Assembly (NCBI GenBank): GCA_024645065.1
Contig: JAHEGP010000159.1
Span: 1 to 7,618, forward strand
From: Cellvibrionales bacterium
GTDB taxonomy: Bacteria; Pseudomonadota; Gammaproteobacteria; Pseudomonadales; JAHEGP01
DNA length: 7,618 bases
Direction of reading: 5' to 3'
The position numbers and the translations under genes are program-made. Within the stretch, counting starts at the first letter, position 1. Every line of letters begins with the position of its first letter. Below the pieces are notes generated by a model. The model was given only the letters and a program-made list of their open reading frames with translations. It was not told the origin of the DNA and ran no database searches. Positions 1 through 5,891 of this stretch are shown here, piece after piece.

Positions 1-78
1 CAGCGAACCGAGCGGCCCGGTTATCAGGGCCAGCATCAGGCCGGCCAGTCCTGCCGATATCATGAATCCGGGGATCAT
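1..78 (-). CDS. znuB: Zinc ABC transporter permease ZnuB (N-terminus only, cut by window edge)
   Basis: Only the first 26 codons are present; the gene continues leftward out of the window. The peptide starts MIPGFMISAGLAGLMLALI and runs into TGPLGSL. This is a hydrophobic first membrane segment followed by the GPLGS motif found near the start of E. coli ZnuB. ZnuB is the inner-membrane permease through which Zn2+ passes into the cytoplasm, working with the ZnuC ATPase and the ZnuA binding protein. The start is chosen because its ATG (76-78) overlaps the znuC stop (75-77) as ATGA, indicating translational coupling. A GGGGGC purine-rich stretch lies about 6 nt upstream as the Shine-Dalgarno. 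The identification rests on a short peptide plus operon context. Confidence 0.88.
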   Translation of the reverse strand, partial: MIPGFMISAGLAGLMLALITGPLGSL

Positions 79-821
79 CGATTGCCCCCGATCGATCGTT
101 CTTGGCCCTCGAGATCATGATCATGATCATGGTGATGGGTGTAAACCGCCAGTGCTGAATCCTGGGGTTGGCCAAATAACTCCAAAAAAGCCGGATCTGT
201 ACTGACGCTGTCGGGATGACCGTGGCAGCAAACATGCTGATTCAGGCAAACAACGGTGTCAGTCGATGCCATGACCAGGTGCAGGTCGTGGGAGACCATC
301 AGAACACCGCAACCCAGGCGGTCACGCAGACTGACAATCAAGCGGTACAGTCGTGTCTGGCCAGCAACATCCACTCCCTGGACCGGTTCATCGAGAACCA
401 GAAGCTCTGGCCTTGCCAGCAGTGCGCGAGCGAGCAATACCCGCTGCAATTCCCCGCCGCTGACGCTCTGCACCGGTTGATCCAGCAGTCGCTCAATACC
501 CAACTCAGAGCTGACCTCGGCAATAGTGAATCGCGCTTTACGTGCCAGTTTGAGGAACCGAAGCACGGTTAGTGGAAGATGCGGGTCAATGGCGAACTTT
601 TGTGGCATATAGCCAATACGCAGCCCGGGAGCCCGCTCGACACGACCGCTATCGGGCTGTGACAAGCCAAGTAATATCCGGGTGAGAGTGGTTTTGCCGG
701 CGCCATTGGGGCCGATCAAGGTAAGAATTTTTCCTGCCTCGATGCGCAGGTTGATGTTATTGAGTATGGTTTTTCCCTGGCGGCTGTAATTCAGGGAGCT
801 GGCTTCGAGGAGTGTTTTCAT
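75..821 (-). CDS. znuC: Zinc ABC transporter ATP-binding protein ZnuC
   Basis: This 248-residue cytoplasmic ATPase powers zinc import through ZnuB. Visible motifs, in order, are Walker A GPNGAGKT (37-44), the Q-loop glutamine in YMPQKF (Q74), the ABC signature SGGELQ (121-126), Walker B LLVLDEP (140-146) and the switch histidine in VSHDLH (H178). Residues after about 190 (VCLNQHVCCHGHP, then a tail with HHHDHDHD at 229-236) match the C-terminal end of E. coli ZnuC, which is also His-rich, so this is ZnuC rather than a generic metal ABC ATPase. The ATG at 821 is preferred over one 9 codons upstream because it overlaps the zur stop as ATGA and has AGGAACGG just before it. It sits between zur and znuB in one leftward operon, expected to be Zur-regulated. 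Confidence 0.95.
   Translation of the reverse strand: MKTLLEASSLNYSRQGKTILNNINLRIEAGKILTLIGPNGAGKTTLTRILLGLSQPDSGRVERAPGLRIGYMPQKFAIDPHLPLTVLRFLKLARKARFTIAEVSSELGIERLLDQPVQSVSGGELQRVLLARALLARPELLVLDEPVQGVDVAGQTRLYRLIVSLRDRLGCGVLMVSHDLHLVMASTDTVVCLNQHVCCHGHPDSVSTDPAFLELFGQPQDSALAVYTHHHDHDHDLEGQERSIGGNR
113..130. repeat. Three tandem copies of the hexamer GATCAT inside znuC
   Basis: GATCAT occurs three times head to tail and encodes the alternating Asp-His part of the ZnuC C-terminal tail. Because the unit is a multiple of three, gain or loss of a copy would change the number of His-Asp pairs without shifting the frame. Whether it varies in nature cannot be seen from one sequence. Confidence 0.8.
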
Positions 822-1318
822 GGTTTCCGTTCCTGACACTCGGGGCAAAGGCCTACTACCTCTATGGCGGTATTGTGTACCTCGAATCCGTCGTCACAAG
901 CCAGTGCATCAATGGCGCTGGCGATAGATTCCGCGCTGTTCTCCTCGGTATTCTGGCACTCGGAACAGATAAAGAAGCAGCCTTCGTGCTGATTCGAGGG
1001 GTAATCGCAGCCGATAAAGGCATTCAGTGTGGCCAGCCGATGCACCAGGCCCTGTTGCTGCAGGAAGTCCAGGGCCCTGTAGACGGTTGGTGGCGCGATG
1101 GCGGCATTGGCGCCCTCCTCTTCCCGGCGCCTCTGGCGCAGCAACTCCATCAGCGCATAAGCACCCAACGGCTTATGGCTGTGCCAGATCAACTCCAGGA
1201 TGCTGGCGCGCAATGGCGTCAGCCTGACCTGGCGCTGGCGACAGATACCGCGAGCCCGCTCGAGTGCATGCTCGATACAGCGTTGGTGATTATGCTGCTG
1301 GAATGCGAGGGGCTTCAT
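818..1318 (-). CDS. zur: Zinc uptake regulator Zur (Fur family)
   Basis: This 166-residue cytoplasmic repressor senses zinc and blocks zinc-uptake genes when zinc is sufficient. The N-terminal winged helix covers roughly residues 15-92. It contains QVRLTPLRASILEL and the PPTVYRALDFLQQQGLVHR segment (76-94), nearly the same as in E. coli Zur. The dimerisation domain carries the structural zinc cysteines C118-x2-C121 and C158-x2-C161. The regulatory site residues equivalent to E. coli H77, C88, H96 and E111 are present as H93, C104, H111 and E126. These identify Zur rather than Fur. It is the first gene of the zur-znuC-znuB operon and its stop overlaps the znuC start. The Shine-Dalgarno before the ATG at 1318 is weak. 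The operator at 1400-1418 lies 81 nt upstream, so autoregulation is likely but inferred. Confidence 0.95.
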   Translation of the reverse strand: MKPLAFQQHNHQRCIEHALERARGICRQRQVRLTPLRASILELIWHSHKPLGAYALMELLRQRRREEEGANAAIAPPTVYRALDFLQQQGLVHRLATLNAFIGCDYPSNQHEGCFFICSECQNTEENSAESIASAIDALACDDGFEVHNTAIEVVGLCPECQERKP

Positions 1319-1382
1319 GATTGAGCTCGGGCAGGCTGTTGGTGAGTTTGCGCAGGAGGTTGCCGGTCTTGAAATACCTGCG

Positions 1383-1410
1383 GTGACCGACGCCGATGCA
1401 ATGTTATAAT
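1383..1410 (+). promoter_or_regulatory. Predicted sigma-70 promoter of znuA, extended -10 type
   Basis: TGTTATAAT at 1402-1410 is a perfect extended -10 element (TGnTATAAT). A 4-of-6 -35 element, GTGACC (1383-1388), lies 16 nt upstream. Transcription would begin near 1417, about 20 nt before the znuA ATG. The -10 element lies wholly inside the Zur operator, so repressor binding would exclude RNA polymerase. The leftward promoter of zur is less clear: TATTAT on the minus strand (1411-1406) is a 5-of-6 -10, but I see no good -35 for it. Confidence 0.65.
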
Positions 1411-1418
1411 ATTACATT
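1400..1418. promoter_or_regulatory. Zur operator (Zur box) between zur and znuA
   Basis: The 19-bp sequence AATGTTATAATATTACATT is an inverted repeat centred on 1409 with a single mismatched pair (1405/1413). It agrees closely with the E. coli Zur consensus core AATGTTATAWTATAACATT. It is the only such site I see in the divergent spacer. It is therefore expected to serve both znuA (ATG 18 nt away) and zur-znuC-znuB (81 nt away). Regulation is inferred from the match and position. Confidence 0.88.
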
Positions 1419-1436
1419 AACTCACGCAGGGCAGCT

Positions 1437-2357
1437 ATGGTGTGGTCCTTCTATCGATTTGGCCCGTTGCTGGCTTTGTGCCTTTCCCTGGGCAGCGCTG
1501 TCCAGGCTTCCGATTTGGCGGCGTCGGCCGGAGCGCCGGTCAAGCTGCTGGTTAGCAGCCAACCCCTGGCACTCTTGCTGGGAGAAATACTTCCCCCGTC
1601 AGCGGGCTTGCAGCTCGACCTGTTAGTAGCCCCCGGGGCCTCTTTGCATCACCCCAGTCTGCGACCCTCTCAGCGCGCAGCTATCGCGGATGCGCAGCGG
1701 GTAATCTGGCTTGGGCCCCGTCTTGAGCCCGGGCTGGCCCGCTATCTGAATGCTGTGCCCGAAGACCGGCTGGTAACTCTCGAAGAGCTGGCGGACATGG
1801 AGTTGCTGCAGCTTGGAACAGGCCATGTCGATAGCCATGTGTGGCTAAGCCCCGAAAACGCGATACAGATTGCCAGGGTGGTGCCGGGGCTGATGTCCGA
1901 TTTGGACATCAGCCTTGCCGGGTTAAACCAGAATATGTCTGACTTTATCAGTGGGTTAGAGGCGGATATGCAGCTCGCAAGCAAGCGCTTCGCGAGCCTG
2001 AATGACAACTCGTTTATTGCCGTGCACGACGCTTTTGCTTATCTGCGTGACTACTTTCAACTTGAGCAGCTCGGTGCACTGATCGATGCGAACGATCAGC
2101 CTGTCGGCGCCAGGACGCTGTGGGGCATGCAGCAGCGAATTAAGCCGGGTGCAGACATCTGTTTGCTGGACAATGCACGGTACCCGGCCGGCCAGAGCGA
2201 GGCCCTTGCGCAGTATGCAGCCTTTCACAAGGTGTCAGTCGATTTGAGCGGGGCTAACTACCAGCCCGGCAAGGGTGCATACCGGCGATATCTCAATAGC
2301 ATTATCGAAAGCCTGTACCTTTGTTTGCTGGCCAATAGCAATGCCGGCGATCCCTAG
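1437..2357 (+). CDS. znuA: Periplasmic zinc-binding protein ZnuA
   Basis: This 306-residue exported protein captures Zn2+ in the periplasm and delivers it to ZnuB-ZnuC. A signal peptide is visible: a short basic N-terminus, a hydrophobic core (about 9-20) and a cleavage motif AVQA before S25. Zinc ligands expected from E. coli ZnuA (H60, H143, H207) correspond to H71 in the HHPSLRPS segment, H134 in DSHVWLSPE and H197 in AVHDAF. C242 and C296 match the conserved disulfide pair, and the end (GKGAYRRYLNSIIESLYLCL) follows the family pattern. Two differences from the E. coli type are visible. The long His/Asp-rich loop before the second ligand is absent, with only about 12 ordinary residues between the ELADM helix and DSHVW. 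The Glu before the first His is replaced by Leu (L70), and a second His (H72) follows instead. The start is supported by AGGG 5 nt upstream and by the signal peptide. It is transcribed divergently from zur under the shared Zur box. Confidence 0.93.
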   Translation: MVWSFYRFGPLLALCLSLGSAVQASDLAASAGAPVKLLVSSQPLALLLGEILPPSAGLQLDLLVAPGASLHHPSLRPSQRAAIADAQRVIWLGPRLEPGLARYLNAVPEDRLVTLEELADMELLQLGTGHVDSHVWLSPENAIQIARVVPGLMSDLDISLAGLNQNMSDFISGLEADMQLASKRFASLNDNSFIAVHDAFAYLRDYFQLEQLGALIDANDQPVGARTLWGMQQRIKPGADICLLDNARYPAGQSEALAQYAAFHKVSVDLSGANYQPGKGAYRRYLNSIIESLYLCLLANSNAGDP

Positions 2358-2359
2358 CA

Positions 2360-2388
2360 GCGGTTGAAATTCGCCGAATTTCGACCGC
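2360..2388. repeat. 29-bp inverted repeat directly after the znuA stop
   Basis: Two nucleotides after the TAG stop lies a 14-bp inverted repeat centred on 2374. Its left arm is GCGGTTGAAATTCG and its right arm is the complement, with one G.U-compatible pair (2365/2383). In RNA it would form a hairpin of about 12 bp with a small loop. No U-tract follows on either strand, so it is not a standard intrinsic terminator. It could protect the znuA mRNA 3' end or be a protein-binding site. Confidence 0.7.
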
Positions 2389-2584
2389 CTGCACCGAAAC
2401 ATGGACGTCTCGGCAAAATAGAAGGCTTTTAAGCTTTTGATTTTGTGAGAAAAGTAAAAACCACGTTGTTTGCTTTTTGTGTTTTGAAAAAGGCAGGAGG
2501 CTTTTTTCAACACCCGGCTAGCTCGTCACTCGAGCGCAAGGGTCGAAGCCTGGAGCCGGGGTTACTTGCACCCACCGCTGCAAC

Positions 2585-2610
2585 AAAAAAAGCCGGCATA
2601 AATGCCGGCT
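2585..2610 (-). terminator. Strong rho-independent terminator for leftward transcription
   Basis: Read on the minus strand, AGCCGGCA, a TTTA loop and TGCCGGCT form a perfect 8-bp GC-rich stem (2610-2591). It is followed immediately by six more Ts (2590-2585). On the plus strand there is no T-run after the stem, so it does not serve znuA. The puzzle is its client, because no leftward protein gene is visible upstream of it (2611-3000). Confidence 0.8.
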
Positions 2611-2960
2611 AAGCTAGGGGGTGACCTGGATGCTGAATCAGAGGCTTTTATCGATGTCTGGTGTCAGCTCCTGATATCTACAGTCTACCCAAAGCTGCTA
2701 ACACTGCATGCCCGGTCTTGCTGATTTGCGAACTGGTAAGCAAAACCTTTTCCTTGCATTCTTTGTTCCAAATAGATTAATCGTTATAGATCAATTTGAT
2801 AGGAAGCTCTTTTCAAGCAGATTGCTTTGCAACTGATTTTGGCATCCCGGCGTGCTGTCTCCCCAGGGCTGCTGATGTGGTGTTGCGGGAGCAGGCGTCC
2901 CCTGCCATTGAGCGTGAGAGTCGCAGCAGCAGGGGGCGCGACTCCATCGCTCCGGGTATA

Positions 2961-2969
2961 TGTGATACT
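2961..2969 (+). promoter_or_regulatory. Possible extended -10 element of the polA promoter
   Basis: TGTGATACT fits the extended -10 pattern TGnTATAAT at the TG and at four of six -10 positions. It lies about 60 nt before the polA ATG. I find no acceptable -35 element at the usual distance, so this is only the best candidate in the leader. Confidence 0.25.
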
Positions 2970-3028
2970 TTAGCGCCCTCGCGCCGCTACCCAAGAATGT
3001 GGCTCCCCTCCAGTTTCGAGAGAAAACA

Positions 3029-5758
3029 ATGACCGCAAACCAACAAAAGCCGCTAGTTCTGGTCGATGGTTCATCCTATCTTTACCGGGCATTCCACGCG
3101 TTGCCCAGCCTTGCCACCTCGACCGGCCAGCCCACCGGTGCGGTGAAGGGGGTCATATCGATGTTGCGGCGCTTGCAGCAGGATTATCCCGAGGGGCAGT
3201 TAGCCGTAATATTCGATGCCAAGGGCAAGACGTTCCGGGATGATATTTTTGCCAGCTACAAGGCACAGCGTCCCCCCATGCCCGACGAATTGCGGCAGCA
3301 GGTCGAGCCGATTCACAAGATTATCAAGGCATTGGGCATACCCCTGATCGTCCAATCGGGTGTCGAGGCGGACGATGTCATTGGCACGCTGGCCCGGCAG
3401 GCGGCTGGTGAGGGCCGCTCGGTGATCGTTTCCACCGGTGACAAGGACATGGCACAGTTGGTCAATCCGCGAGTCACGCTGGTGAATACCATGACCCAAA
3501 CCGTGCTTGACGAAGCGGGAGTGCTTGAAAAATTTTCCATCCCGCCTCAATTGATTATCGATCTGCTGGCCCTCATGGGAGACAAGGTTGACAATATTCC
3601 CGGGGTTCCTGGTGTCGGCGAGAAGACTGCGCTGGCCTTGCTGCAGAACATTGGTGGCGTAGAGGCTCTTTACAGCAATCTCGATCGGATAGCAGAGCTG
3701 GATATTCGCGGTGCCCGCACTTTGGCAGACAAATTGCGCAGGGAGGAGGGCAATGCGCGCATGTCCTATCAGCTGGCCACGATAAAGACTGACGTCGAAC
3801 TTGGCTTTGCAGCGAGCGATCTGCTGCAGTCGGAACCTGACCTCGAACAATTGGCTGCGCTTTACCGGGCGTTGGAGTTCAAAAGCTGGCTGGCGGAATT
3901 GCTGGAGTCGGGCGAAGCGGACTCCAGCCCGGGGGTGGCGTCCGCTGCTGCCCCCGACTACGAGACTGTGCTCGATCTGGCCAGTCTTGAGGTTTGGCTG
4001 GGCAAGCTTGAGTCGGCACCTTTTTTTGCCTTTGATACTGAAACCACCAGCCTCGATTACATGGCAGCCGAGTTGGTAGGCGTTTCATTTTCGGTGGCGG
4101 CAGGTCAGGGTGCGTACGTTCCGATCAGGCACCGCTATGAAGGTGCGCCGCAGCAACTGGCGCCTGAGCTGGTGCTGGAGCGCCTGAAACCCTTGCTGGA
4201 GGATCCGGCGCACCCCAAGGTGGGGCAAAACCTGAAGTACGATATGAGCGTGCTGGCTCGCTACTCAATCGAATTGCGGGGTATTTTGAGCGATACCATG
4301 CTGGAGTCCTACGTACTGGATTCAACCGCTACCCGACATGATATGGATAGCCTGGCGTTGAAGTATCTTGGCCTGAAAACCACGAGCTTTGAAGATGTGG
4401 CGGGTAAAGGGGCGAAACAGTTGTCCTTCGACCAGGTTGCATTGGAGCAGGCTGGGCCGTACGCGGCGCAAGATGCTGATATCAGCCTGCGACTGCATCA
4501 GCTGCTGGGTCCCAGGTTGTCAGCTGAGCCGGACTTGCTGCGTGTGCTGGAGGAGCTGGAATTGCCACTGGTTTCCGTTTTATCGCGAATTGAGCGCAAC
4601 GGAACTCTGGTAAGTAAAGACTTACTATTGTCACAAAGTCTAGAAATTGGTCAGCAATTGCAGTTACTCGAGCGACAGGCCCATGAGCTGGCCGGCGAGG
4701 AGTTTAATCTGGGGTCGCCCAAGCAACTGGCTGCAATACTGTTCGACAAGCTTGGGCTGCCGGTTATCAAAAAAACCCAGAAAGGTTCACCGTCAACGGC
4801 GGAAGAAGTGCTCCAGGAGCTGGCGCTTGATTATCCATTGCCGCGCGTCATCACCGAGTATCGTGGCCTGGCCAAACTGAAATCCACGTATACCGACAAG
4901 CTGCCATTGATGATCAATACCCGCACCGGTCGTATCCACACATCCTATCACCAGGCAGTGACGGCCACCGGGCGACTATCCTCTGCCAACCCAAACCTGC
5001 AAAACATACCGGTGCGCAGTGAGCAGGGGAGGCGTATTCGGCAGGCTTTTATCGCTCCACCCGGGCATCGTATTGTGGCGGCGGATTACTCACAAATCGA
5101 GCTGCGCATCATGGCTCACCTTTCCGCAGACGAAGGGCTTTGCGATGCATTTGCCCAGGGGCTTGATATTCACCGGGCGACGGCGGCTGAAGTTTTTGGC
5201 GAACCGCTGGATCAGGTTTCCAGTGAACAGCGCCGCAGCGCCAAAGCCATTAACTTCGGCTTGATTTACGGCATGTCGGCCTTTGGGTTGGCGCGGCAAC
5301 TGAATGTCGGTCGCAACCAGGCACAGGAGTACATCGATTTGTACTTTGAGCGCTATCCCGGTGTAAAACGCTATATGGATGCGACCCGGGAGCTGGCGCG
5401 GGAACAGGGCTACGTTCAGACCCTGTTCGGCCGACGCCTTTACCTGCCTGAAATCAACTCACGTAATGGTATGCGGCGCCAGGCTGCGGAGCGGGCCGCG
5501 ATCAATGCGCCCATGCAAGGTAGCGCCGCCGACATTATCAAGCGTGCGATGATCGAGCTCGATGGCTGGCTACTGACCAGCGGCCTGGCTGCCAAAATGA
5601 TCATGCAGGTACATGATGAGCTGGTGTTCGAAGTTGCTGCTGCGTTGGTCGACGAGACGCTGTCTCAAGTGCAGGCGATGATGTCCCAGGCAGCGGAATT
5701 GAAGGTGCCGTTGATAGTGGATGTGGGGGTAGGGGACAATTGGGAGCAGGCGCACTAA
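3029..5758 (+). CDS. polA: DNA polymerase I
   Basis: This 909-residue replication and repair polymerase (E. coli has 928) removes Okazaki primers and fills gaps. The 5'-3' exonuclease domain (about 1-290) retains the acidic metal ligands D13, E113, D115, D116, D138 and D140, at the same numbers as in E. coli. The 3'-5' proofreading domain (about 310-500) is intact: D336 and E338 in DTETTSLD, D405 in LKYD, and Y478 and D482 in YAAQDAD. The polymerase domain has motif A DYSQIELR (D686), motif B RRSAKAINFGLIYG (K739, Y747) and motif C QVHDELVFEV (H862, D863, E864). The start is set at the ATG at 3029, giving MTANQQKPLVLVDGSSYLYR, with GAGAG a few nt upstream. An in-frame GTG at 2999 would add 10 residues unlike the family. 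A cluster of A/T-ending codons at 4610-4675 stands out from the rest of the gene. It converges on engB. Confidence 0.97.
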   Translation: MTANQQKPLVLVDGSSYLYRAFHALPSLATSTGQPTGAVKGVISMLRRLQQDYPEGQLAVIFDAKGKTFRDDIFASYKAQRPPMPDELRQQVEPIHKIIKALGIPLIVQSGVEADDVIGTLARQAAGEGRSVIVSTGDKDMAQLVNPRVTLVNTMTQTVLDEAGVLEKFSIPPQLIIDLLALMGDKVDNIPGVPGVGEKTALALLQNIGGVEALYSNLDRIAELDIRGARTLADKLRREEGNARMSYQLATIKTDVELGFAASDLLQSEPDLEQLAALYRALEFKSWLAELLESGEADSSPGVASAAAPDYETVLDLASLEVWLGKLESAPFFAFDTETTSLDYMAAELVGVSFSVAAGQGAYVPIRHRYEGAPQQLAPELVLERLKPLLEDPAHPKVGQNLKYDMSVLARYSIELRGILSDTMLESYVLDSTATRHDMDSLALKYLGLKTTSFEDVAGKGAKQLSFDQVALEQAGPYAAQDADISLRLHQLLGPRLSAEPDLLRVLEELELPLVSVLSRIERNGTLVSKDLLLSQSLEIGQQLQLLERQAHELAGEEFNLGSPKQLAAILFDKLGLPVIKKTQKGSPSTAEEVLQELALDYPLPRVITEYRGLAKLKSTYTDKLPLMINTRTGRIHTSYHQAVTATGRLSSANPNLQNIPVRSEQGRRIRQAFIAPPGHRIVAADYSQIELRIMAHLSADEGLCDAFAQGLDIHRATAAEVFGEPLDQVSSEQRRSAKAINFGLIYGMSAFGLARQLNVGRNQAQEYIDLYFERYPGVKRYMDATRELAREQGYVQTLFGRRLYLPEINSRNGMRRQAAERAAINAPMQGSAADIIKRAMIELDGWLLTSGLAAKMIMQVHDELVFEVAAALVDETLSQVQAMMSQAAELKVPLIVDVGVGDNWEQAH

Positions 5759-5886
5759 TTATTTTTGCACCTACCGGAACTTATCTCTCGCAGGCCAGTC
5801 CTATTCCTTGTGTGCTCACTAGTGCCCACTCCAAGAGGCACTAGACCTGTCCCCGCTGCCAACCCCTGGGCCGCGGGGATTTTTTT
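5747..5886 (+). ncRNA. Candidate small RNA in the polA-engB gap (Spot 42/ErsA position)
   Basis: E. coli encodes Spot 42 (spf) between polA and engB, and P. aeruginosa encodes ErsA in the same gap. Here the gap contains an 8-bp hairpin (CTAGTGCC 5819-5826, GGCACTAG 5837-5844, 10-nt loop) followed by an intrinsic terminator. A promoter-like pair lies at the end of polA: TTGATA (5711-5716, 5 of 6) and GACAAT (5735-5740, 4 of 6), spaced 18 nt, which would start a transcript of about 140 nt near 5747. I cannot align the 5' part to the Spot 42 sequence I know. The elements could equally be the polA mRNA 3' end. The call rests on position plus structure. Confidence 0.3.
5850..5886 (+). terminator. 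Rho-independent terminator after polA
   Basis: The arms TCCCCGC (5850-5856) and GCGGGGA (5873-5879) pair over 7 bp around a 16-nt loop, followed by seven Ts (5880-5886). It ends rightward transcription from polA or from a small RNA in the gap. No U-tract is present in the other direction, so it does not obviously terminate engB. Confidence 0.82.
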
Positions 5887-5891
5887 GCCCG

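Larger units (their letters stand above)
2389..3028. other. Gene-poor intergenic region between znuA and polA
   Basis: No convincing protein gene is visible in this 640-nt stretch. From left to right it holds an AT-rich patch (about 2420-2510) with A and T runs, including AAAAAG/CTTTTT arms that could form only a weak hairpin. A CCGGCT/AGCCGG pair follows (2514-2519 and 2554-2559), then the leftward terminator at 2585-2610. A second AT-rich patch (about 2740-2800) looks promoter-like without giving a confident promoter. The polA leader comes last, with a 7-bp inverted repeat (GAGTCGC 2918-2924, GCGACTC 2938-2944). A minus-strand 24-codon frame at 2759-2685 starts with ATG and has a weak GGAA upstream. 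I do not call it a gene. Confidence 0.6.

Noticed and set aside
216..572. 118-codon plus-strand open frame
   Set aside because: It is antisense to znuC and shows no protein family features.
812..1324. 170-codon plus-strand open frame
   Set aside because: It is antisense to zur over its whole length; zur has all zinc ligands and the winged helix.
2473..2508. AT-rich CTTTTT/AAAAAG/CTTTTT arms as a znuA terminator
   Set aside because: The stem would be only about 6 A-U-rich pairs with an 8-nt loop, and the T-run is part of the stem itself, so termination is not convincing.
2235..2513. 92-codon minus-strand open frame overlapping the end of znuA
   Set aside because: About half of it is antisense to znuA and the rest reads through the AT-rich patch; the composition is not that of a conserved protein.
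2530..2575. Vaguely tRNA-like stretch with GGTCGAAGCC
   Set aside because: It has no acceptor stem, no proper T-loop GTTCRA and no anticodon arm of the right size.
2781..2794. FNR/Anr-like site TCGTTATAGATCAA
   Set aside because: It matches 8 of the 10 fixed positions of TTGAT-N4-ATCAA, but one half-site is poor and no promoter can be placed at a suitable distance.
2791..2994. 67-codon minus-strand open frame upstream of polA, a possible client of the leftward terminator
   Set aside because: The peptide has no recognisable fold or motif, it covers the polA leader, it ends 180 nt before the terminator, and no ribosome binding site is evident.
3200..3850. 216-codon minus-strand open frame
   Set aside because: It is entirely antisense to the polA 5'-3' exonuclease coding sequence, whose catalytic residues are all intact in the forward frame.
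4021..4027. Run of seven Ts in polA as a possible frameshift or slippage site
   Set aside because: The frame continues correctly into the DTETTSLD exonuclease motif, and no alternative product is suggested downstream.
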